Shown here: one piece after another, positions 13,401 through 16,147 of the stretch
Position numbering within the stretch: the stretch's first letter is position 1
Layout: the number at the start of each line of letters is the position of its first letter
NCBI GenBank assembly: GCA_030613605.1
Contig: JAUWLO010000021.1
Location: 1-16,147 of the forward strand
From: Gammaproteobacteria bacterium
Lineage (GTDB): Bacteria > Pseudomonadota > Gammaproteobacteria > SZUA-152
Direction: 5' to 3'
Length of the DNA stretch: 16,147 bases
Notes under the pieces: model-generated
Told to the model about the DNA's origin: nothing
The model's database searches: none
The model's input: only the letters and a program-made list of their open reading frames with translations
Position numbers and translations under genes: made by a program

Positions 13401-16147
13401 CAACGGTATTATTGGCAGCCAGGGCAATGACGAACTATACAATAAAGGCTCGATCGAAGTAGTTGCAGCATCTACTGCCAATGCAGGACAGGATGCATCA
13501 GTGGGGCTGATAGGTGACGTTACTGCCGGTGCCGACATCGTTGCCAATGCGATTGCCCGTGGTATCGCTGTTAATGATGGTAACGATCATATTCAAAATG
13601 AAGGCGACATCGATGTCAGTGTGACGACAACTGGTAACGCTAACAGTGATTCACAAACCGGCTGGTTTGAAGGTGATGGTGATTCTGATTCAAATGGTGA
13701 TGTGAATGCCACCGGTATCGGTTTCGAACTAGCTGCAGACAATAATACACTGTACAACAATGGCACCATGGTAGTGTCAGCATTGGCGACGATGAACACC
13801 AGCGCCACTGCCGATGGATCAAATTTTGCGGATGGCAATGCTGTTTCCGATGCGGGTTCTAGCGCGGGTAGTTTTGTGTATGGCGTGTGGGCCGATGATG
13901 GTAATAATCAAATAAATAATAACGGCGATATCACGCTGTTTAGCAACACTCTGACAACAGCGGTGACAAGTGCCGATGGTGACGGCTTTTTTGGTTTTGG
14001 TGATGGCCGTGCCAACAGTGATGCCGGTAATGGTGAGGTCTCACCACTAGCAGTCGGTATTCGCCTGGGTGATGGCGATCATCGTATCAATAATAACGGC
14101 CTGATCGCGATGAATGTGACAGGAACTGCCACGGCCAATGCGCGGGCCGATGGAGATCTCGTAACCTCTTCAGCGAATGCCGCTGCAACCGCGTCGATGG
14201 CTGCCACGGTGTATGGCATACAGGTCGGTGACGGTGAACAAAAGCTTCACAATACAGGTGACATCCTTGCCGAAGCCACGGTTCATGCCTTTGCCTATGC
14301 TATTGCCAATCCTTCCGCAGATCCTGATGGATGGGGTAATGCCGATGCAACGACCTCAACCACCGTCCATGGTGCTGGCATCACAACCGGTAGCGGCCAA
14401 CATGAAATCATTAATGCGGGCAATATCACGGTCAGGCTAAAAGCAAACCCCAATGTCTCGGTAGATAACCACGATGCTCACGCTAATGGTGATGGCGATG
14501 CACGTTATTCTACTGCCGACACCATTGCGACTGCCACTGCCAATGGCAGCGGTATTTTGACAAAATCAAATGAGAGTTGGATCCAGAACCAGGGAAATAT
14601 TCTGGTTGATACCCATGCCAATGTTGCACCTAAAACGGCGTCGGCGTCTGACTGGACTGCCGATACCAAAGGCACAGGCAAGACCACGGTGACCGCTAAC
14701 GGTAAAGGCATTGTGCTAAGTGGTGACGACAATAGTATAGCCAATGCAGGACAGATCACGGTTAATGCCAGGGCAACAGCCACACCCATAGTCAATGCCA
14801 ATACATGGGGGTGGGGATCCAATGCCGATGCGATAAGCGAAAATACTATTAACGCGATTGCAGACGGCCTCCTGGTTACTGGCAATAACAACGAGATCAC
14901 CAACAATGGTGAAATCCAGGTCTCAGGTCTAAGCAATGCCAATAGCCGGGTACGTGCAGTAGCCACTGACGGTCCTGATGCCAATGGCGATGTTCTCAGT
15001 GGTTCGCACGCCACCGCGATAACCAATGTCAATGGCATTCATAGCATCGACGGTGCCGACTGGATACACAATTTCGGACGCATTGATGTAGCAGCAACCT
15101 CGGTAGGACAAATGGACTCGGACGCACTCGGTGGTGGGATCGATGGTGATGCCCGTGCCTATGCGACCGGTATTGCCCAAGCCTCTGCCTACGGCATCCG
15201 TAGCGACCAATTAAATCCTGGTAACAGCGCAATACTGGACGATGTTATTGTCAACAAGGCGGACATCATTGTCAGCGCCAATGCCAATGCCTTTGCTTCC
15301 GCCTGGGCGGAAGAAGATGCGGGGAGCACCAGTTCTGAGCTGGCCAGTGGCACAGCCACCGCCACAGCAAGAAGCTTTGGCATTCACACTGGCAACGGTA
15401 ACGATACAGTCATTAATCGCGGCCTTATCGATGTGACTGCGATAGCCACTGCGTCAGTGTCAGTCGAAACAGAAGACAATGACAGAGAATATCGAAATCC
15501 CTCTGCTTCTGCTGAAGCGGTGGGTATCTCTACTGGCGCTGGTGACGATTTCATAAAAAATAAAGGTACGATAACCGCGTCCCGAATACTGAACGGGGTT
15601 ACCTCTGCAGGTACAGTGATTGATTCAGGCTCCGGTAATGACATCGTCTCGCTGATGGCGTTCTCAAAAATTAGTGGCGACATCCAACTGGGAAGTGATA
15701 ATGATACGTTGAATATTTTCGGAGGTAGTTCGGTTACAGGTAAAATTTTCGGTGGTAGCGGTACGGATACGGTTGTGTTTAATGGTAAAGGCGAGTTTTC
15801 AATGGTACTCACTGATTTCCAGAAAACAGTAAAACAGGGTGATGGCACGTATAGTTTGACCCAGCTTGCGCCCATGGAAAAGATTAGTGTTGAACAAGGC
15901 GTACTGGAAATAAACAGCGATTATGAATTTGCTGCCGGCAGCTCCTTTATGCCATCGGTCTCCAGCGGTGATGGCCATGGTAAGTTAGTCATCAATGGGG
16001 CGGTTAACTTCTCAGCCGCTTCGATCAATGTAATGAAAGGTCGTGGTCACCATCTGGACGGCGAGAAGCAAACTGTGCTGTATGCTTCAGAAGGCATCCT
16101 GAATAGCATGTCATTTAATAATATTAAGTTACCAGAGAAAACGCCTT
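4339..16147 (+). CDS. Giant modular autotransporter adhesin with RTX-like beta-repeat modules (3' end outside window)
   Basis: The frame from ATG 4339 is open to the window end, at least 3936 codons; I checked every codon in frame. An ATAGGAG ribosome-binding site at 4324-4330 lies eight bases before the ATG. Domains in order are a signal peptide (residues 1 to about 35), a cap region with C43 and C57, about 65 repeat modules (residues 91-3728), and a segment resembling an autotransporter passenger/barrel junction. Each module begins GI-x-GG-x-G-x-D-x-I-x-N-x-G and continues with alternating small and hydrophobic residues rich in Ala, Ser, Thr, Gly, Asp and Asn, as expected of a beta-helix or beta-solenoid. 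The mature part shows only four cysteines, in two pairs (43/57 and 2158/2170). The likely role is a long surface fibre for adhesion or aggregation, exported by Sec and its own barrel. A Type I secreted RTX adhesin is less likely given the N-terminal signal. Ligand and family name are unknown. Confidence 0.82.
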   Translation, partial: MKDYRITHGSRGGLWKYLYPAFFCTACLPQLLSAATLNQNGNCTITDKNNPGYQTDCQDSNKHGGSRDTIIVAEDEVINVFASDSNKTVIAINGGHHHDTIINHGEIYLQVTNTGEIIPLWHYGDKKSPFLSKTGKKLSGAYKPTIKKPAFWLFNLDNISLDAIGIAGGHGNDIITNYGLLDVSVITTLTDEAGIAQTYSIGITGDKGNDQLVNEGQLNVTSDAVVTVDDVTFSLINSGDAQRKAMAIAKGVTGNKGKDEIINKGQLTVTANATVDTADFNITLLGGPVDVDASSEAWAGAIGLDGGEGHDHIYNEGIMTVTANALVDSDNVSIDLIDIPGGKSVRAPLSANAMAIGIVGGEGHDYIYNSGNLNVVADAKANALDVQITGLSLSTGGANTTSEAIAIGIHGGNGQDDIYNDGNITVKAKANTNTDNFNVTVFDLSFIPPLFGFEDEQVATTATSEAIGIIAGDGNDMVTNTGSLLAQSDATVDVDGLAVSLLGLGSEVNRTAMARVTGITGNHGNDYIKNIGQLDATSNAKLDLLSISVDLLGGATNIDASNQAMASAIGIDGGDGHDYIFNSGSTNVTANASVNSVDVGISLLSVLQGQDIRAPIYVDADASGILGGDGHDYIESTGSLTVTADARADALDMDFSAVDLSSGGMSTTSEASAMGIDGGKGKSEIYNGGNITIKSTATTDTESFAFTLVDLSIVSDIVDLIFDTPVDASTTAKADGTGIKTGYDHDLISNYGSLSVTVDAITNTFEMSVSADGVSNFTELSDFPDFFLKEPVVDASTTAEASVTGITSGHGHDEIYNIGTLFAKAKADVTANSIGVDLPLPDLLPQILPNIDTTEVATAAKASAMGITTGDGHDIVQNDGNVWSEAIANANSLSVNATLDVPIIPDPIDYKIPYSIEANLVDVGAQSEADAIGIETGKGHDYIYSIGNVTAKAKTNSNATNIAATVAYSDDKVSFGLSLANASTEGKATALGINSGSGDDWLHTTGNVLADSFVDTNSTAVTVDLQLQKDTIIGIGASATRANTEAETNSIGIELGEGNDDAFNEGSITAKAHNNADAVGVDVGVTIPVGDKFGIIGEGNWVTTDTIATSSADGMLGGDGRDHIFNSGTVSADAFSDPNSVGVTANASGTKKGASIGIALTQANTEGTATSNGIRGGQDRDKLVNTGTINSKAKTDVDAVSVAASLTLTDKGVALTGTAADGSTNATSTAKGMTGDEAEDVIHNEGTVDVLADADALTASVSVAASGASKGVALGLALSRATSEANANSEGISGGSHSDELYSSGLVKSHAKAKVIAGSGALAGGGTGKGLTVEGAAADGSTTGNATATGISGDQGEDHIVNKGMVDVLADVDATSVSVGVTANGTGTGVTIGIALGRATSKAEADSHGISGGSDSDSIANSGTVKSHALTTTIAGSGALAAGGSSKGVTVEGAGVDAATNANSTATGITGDEGYVHIFNEGDVDVLADADAVSVSAAVSANGTGTGVTFGLGLARATSEAEADSTGLAGGIYGDKIYSEGLVKSHATSLVVAGSIALAAGGAGKGLVIEGAGADGSTKGKSTAVGINGKQGKDHIVNKGTVDVLANADATSASVSVTANGTGTGAAIGVAVGRARSEAEADSIGINGGADSDDIYSSGMVKSHAKSIVVAGSGALSVGGTGTGLTAQLAGADAATKATSTAKGINGGEGYDHIFSENTVDVLADAFATSVSVSVSGNFSGTGVSFGLGLARASSEADANSIGISGGAYHDEIFSTALVKSRAKTNVIAGSGGAAFGGAGTGLSVQGAGADAGTHASSIARGITGDDGYDHIFSEGMVDVEADAMATSVAVSATANGAGTGVTLGIGLARATSEAEATSSGISGGADKDEIASWGNVKSHANSLVIAGAATLAGGGAGTGLTVQGAAADGLTKGLATASGITGNQGDDILQSEGELDVYAEVITASVSVSVSANGTGTGVSVGVALARAASEGEANSTGISGGDDNDIISNTNLLKAHAKSGVNAVSVSAAMGGTGTGVAIQGAAADAATVSTANATGISGDSGIDEIYNEGTLDVLADADATSVSVGLSVSGTGAGVGLGISVARAGTHANSNATGISLSAADEVIEEEDEPHHDKKHKDDKSHEYAKTGHQDDKSCNKGDKHQGGKSCNNGHEREETEYVENHGKITAKSYADANSDSISVQLGISGAGLQAGAAIVDASTMANATAQGIEGSQHKDIITNRGSINTISNAGSTTVSVGVNFNAEIKGAALSVALTDATANATANSTGIAGLIGNDEIGNSGMVSATSIANTNAISVSLPLSAAIVPLSAGIANTDVTSSANAFGLDGGDGHDYLVSSGTILADTDSDAFGISVSVAPIGVSLAYANVTADSTATGIAGASGDDVIHQTETAALTAKSQADAIGTVISATLMGVAGTIFDENKITANSQSLGISGGAGDDEITNYGSIDTEANSKATGVSVSAAFSGAAFATMTTKATTHSTGITGGENYDHIMNQGSIHTKGSSQTSGTSVSAAFEILTFADTSSTSTMFSTGIDSGEHDDYIKNAGSIHTEGSATASGTSVSVALRGAAFADTSTNATMDSTGISSGAGDDHVKNISSIHSEGSATATGTTVSAALVGAAFADTSTSATMYSTGISGGAGYDYILNLDSIIADANSTASGTTVSVALAGAAFADLFSKSTSDATGITAGADKDKVINKGTISVDANATADGTSIAAGLVGYFDGDASTEVEANARGIELGGGDDFVLSEGTIDITARSESTVTAGSGTLAGRAGAKSNITSSVDAHGITGGGGNDLIINKGSIKVGPGSETAPWMSRLNSESFTLSLLGVANAESELFSETQSTGLDGGSGDDRIFNKSELDVTASSYSSSSSSSFALAGVASAKGAIVTDALATGMNAGVGADHLVNEGGIDVDAHTFANTDASSLTIFGGANTSSGIIGTVTAIGMAGGGDEGDEIANLGWIDVLATSLATANGDSFSLIGGATSDAFITADANANGIIGSQGNDELYNKGSIEVVAASTANAGQDASVGLIGDVTAGADIVANAIARGIAVNDGNDHIQNEGDIDVSVTTTGNANSDSQTGWFEGDGDSDSNGDVNATGIGFELAADNNTLYNNGTMVVSALATMNTSATADGSNFADGNAVSDAGSSAGSFVYGVWADDGNNQINNNGDITLFSNTLTTAVTSADGDGFFGFGDGRANSDAGNGEVSPLAVGIRLGDGDHRINNNGLIAMNVTGTATANARADGDLVTSSANAAATASMAATVYGIQVGDGEQKLHNTGDILAEATVHAFAYAIANPSADPDGWGNADATTSTTVHGAGITTGSGQHEIINAGNITVRLKANPNVSVDNHDAHANGDGDARYSTADTIATATANGSGILTKSNESWIQNQGNILVDTHANVAPKTASASDWTADTKGTGKTTVTANGKGIVLSGDDNSIANAGQITVNARATATPIVNANTWGWGSNADAISENTINAIADGLLVTGNNNEITNNGEIQVSGLSNANSRVRAVATDGPDANGDVLSGSHATAITNVNGIHSIDGADWIHNFGRIDVAATSVGQMDSDALGGGIDGDARAYATGIAQASAYGIRSDQLNPGNSAILDDVIVNKADIIVSANANAFASAWAEEDAGSTSSELASGTATATARSFGIHTGNGNDTVINRGLIDVTAIATASVSVETEDNDREYRNPSASAEAVGISTGAGDDFIKNKGTITASRILNGVTSAGTVIDSGSGNDIVSLMAFSKISGDIQLGSDNDTLNIFGGSSVTGKIFGGSGTDTVVFNGKGEFSMVLTDFQKTVKQGDGTYSLTQLAPMEKISVEQGVLEINSDYEFAAGSSFMPSVSSGDGHGKLVINGAVNFSAASINVMKGRGHHLDGEKQTVLYASEGILNSMSFNNIKLPEKTP
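4444..4830 (+). other. N-terminal cap of the mature autotransporter, non-repetitive
   Basis: Residues 36-164 hold the first two degenerate repeat cores (GGSRDTII near 4528 and INGGHHHDTIINHG from 4612). They also hold the only two cysteines of the mature N-terminus, C43 and C57, likely a disulfide in the periplasm or outside the cell. Residues 115-155 are unlike the modules, being basic and aromatic (WHYGDKKSPFL, KPAFWLFNLDN). This region probably caps the N-terminal end of the beta-solenoid. It carries no filamentous-haemagglutinin-type secretion domain that I can see. Confidence 0.5.
4831..7677 (+). repeat. Variable-length beta-repeat modules, N-terminal zone
   Basis: Module starts, placed at the Gly of the GI core, fall at 4831, 4942, 5089, 5245, 5407, 5560, 5740, 5890, 6046, 6208, 6361, 6550, 6751, 6934, 7135, 7312 and 7492. 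Spacing varies from 111 to 201 bp. Cores are close to the RTX consensus, for example GGEGHDHIYNEG and GGDGHDYIFNSG. Several modules carry long hydrophobic proline-containing stretches between strands, such as FIPPLFGFE (5680) and LPLPDLLPQILPN (6850). These are absent from later zones and may form exposed loops. Confidence 0.8.
7678..10686 (+). repeat. 17 exact 177-bp modules forming an alternating A/B 354-bp super-repeat
   Basis: Module starts are 7678, 7855, 8032, 8209, 8386, 8563, 8740, 8917, 9094, 9271, 9448, 9625, 9802, 9979, 10156, 10333 and 10510. Every step is exactly 177 bp (59 codons), with no indel over 3009 bp. Modules alternate. Type A typically reads VDVLADADA, then NGTGTGV and LARATSEA. 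Type B typically reads VKSHAK, then AGSGALA, GGTG and a GA-ADG-T ending. There are nine A and eight B modules. DNA identity is locally high: a 20-base stretch starting TACGATCATA recurs exactly at 354-bp spacing (about 9469 and 9823). Confidence 0.92.
10720..10884 (+). other. 55-residue His/Lys/Asp/Cys-rich insertion within a repeat module
   Basis: The module starting at 10687 is 342 bp long. That is the 177-bp unit plus exactly 165 bp (55 codons), placed between the module's DEVI and ENHG parts. The insert (residues 2128-2182) begins EEEDEPHHDKKHKDD and contains seven histidines and two cysteines (C2158, C2170, each in KSCN), with many Lys, Asp and Glu. It has none of the hydrophobic strand pattern of the modules, so it should loop out of the solenoid. 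Composition suggests metal binding, which is inference. After the insert the module resumes with GKITAKSYADAN. Confidence 0.8.
10759..10860 (+). repeat. Imperfect short tandem repeats inside the His/Cys insertion
   Basis: Three related units follow one another: DDKSHEYAKTGHQ (10759), DDKSCNKGDKHQG (10798) and GKSCNNGH (10837). At DNA level GATAAGTCA at 10762 and 10801, and GGCAAGTCA at 10837, are spaced 39 and 36 bp. The insertion therefore appears to have grown by local duplication. Confidence 0.6.
10885..11697 (+). repeat. Transition modules after the insertion
   Basis: The remainder of the interrupted module is followed by modules starting at 11029, 11206, 11377 and 11530 (steps 177, 171, 153 and 168 bp). 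Cores are less regular, e.g. GIEGSQHKDIITNRG and GIAGASGDDVIHQT, with one canonical core, GLDGGDGHDYLVSSG. The A/B alternation is lost here and the period shifts from 59 toward 51 residues. Confidence 0.7.
11698..12768 (+). repeat. Seven exact 153-bp (51-residue) modules
   Basis: Module starts at 11698, 11851, 12004, 12157, 12310, 12463 and 12616 are all 153 bp apart, and the next module starts at 12769. The best-conserved copies read GSIHTEGSATA, then GTSVSVAL, GAAFADTST and a short TM-ST link. A 28-base DNA segment beginning GGTGCGGCGTTT is identical at 12109 and 12262, so the duplication looks recent. The last two copies diverge from this consensus. Confidence 0.9.
12769..15522 (+). repeat. 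C-terminal variable modules with Asn/Asp-rich strands
   Basis: Module starts are 12769, 12943, 13096, 13249, 13405, 13561, 13714, 13882, 14056, 14215, 14377, 14551, 14707, 14866, 15034, 15193 and 15379. Steps vary from 144 to 186 bp. From about 13561 the RTX-like aspartate is often lost and the core becomes GDG-x-x-x-INNNG-like (DGDHRINNNG, TGNNNEITNNG). The strands gain runs such as ADGDG and NANADA. The module at 15193 is irregular (GIRSDQLNPGNSAILDDVIV). Confidence 0.75.
15523..16147 (+). other. C-terminal end of the passenger and probable junction to the autotransporter barrel
   Basis: After a last full module (GISTGAGDDFIKNKG), the pattern changes at about 15613 to IDSGSGNDIV, LGSDNDTLNIFGG and IFGGSGTDTVVFNG, shorter loops typical of autotransporter passengers just before the translocation unit. 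Then come MEKISVEQGVLEIN, GKLVINGAVNF and KQTVLYASEGILNS, which resemble the conserved stabilising core (autochaperone region) ahead of a type Va barrel. The barrel itself lies outside the window and is inferred. Confidence 0.65.

Noticed and set aside
4339..16147. Trimeric (YadA-type) autotransporter
   Set aside because: No YadA head repeats, neck motif or coiled-coil stalk heptads are seen; the modules are longer and carry an RTX-like turn.

Overview
The window is a piece of a gammaproteobacterial chromosome. It joins a conserved housekeeping block on the minus strand (positions 1-3751) to an accessory locus on the plus strand (3876 to the window end) that is nearly filled by one giant surface-protein gene. 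The organism call rests on MutS, whose motif numbering matches the E. coli protein; on a 107-residue FdxA 7Fe ferredoxin directly downstream of mutS, an arrangement known in pseudomonads and relatives; and on an FNR/Anr-type operator. I cannot name a genus from sequence alone.

Housekeeping block. In transcription order on the minus strand it holds mutS (mismatch recognition ATPase), fdxA (7Fe ferredoxin) and the first 262 codons of an AddB/RecB-like PD-(D/E)XK nuclease-family protein that runs off the window start. Gaps are 73 and 12 bases, so the last two genes are probably co-transcribed, perhaps with mutS. Two of the three act in DNA repair.

Intergenic region. Between mutS and the giant gene, 587 bases hold a possible 49-codon ORF with a secretion signal and an AT-rich regulatory stretch. 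That stretch has a 9/10 match to an FNR box, placed exactly at -41.5 relative to a plausible -10 element, and a cluster of TGTAA half-sites around a 14-bp perfect palindrome.

Giant gene. From ATG 4339 the frame stays open to 16147, at least 3936 codons. I read every codon on that frame and found no stop. It encodes a Sec signal peptide, about 65 beta-repeat modules, and a C-terminal segment resembling the passenger/barrel junction of classical (type Va) autotransporters. The barrel should lie just beyond the window. Each module opens with one GI-x-GG-x-G-x-D-x-I-x-N-x-G core, so a single RTX-like nonapeptide recurs once per module instead of in a continuous RTX block.

Module zones. (a) 4609-7677 has variable modules of 111-222 bp, several carrying hydrophobic proline-containing loops. 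(b) 7678-10686 has 17 modules of exactly 177 bp, alternating between types A and B, i.e. a 354-bp super-repeat. (c) The 18th module carries a 55-residue His/Lys/Asp/Cys insertion at 10720-10884. (d) 10885-11697 is variable. (e) 11698-12768 has seven modules of exactly 153 bp. (f) 12769-15522 drifts to Asn/Asp-rich modules. (g) 15523-16147 leads into the expected barrel. The most likely role is a very long surface fibre or adhesin. Regular single-site stacking of RTX-like motifs, the A/B alternation and the metal-ligand-rich insertion are the features I would follow up first.
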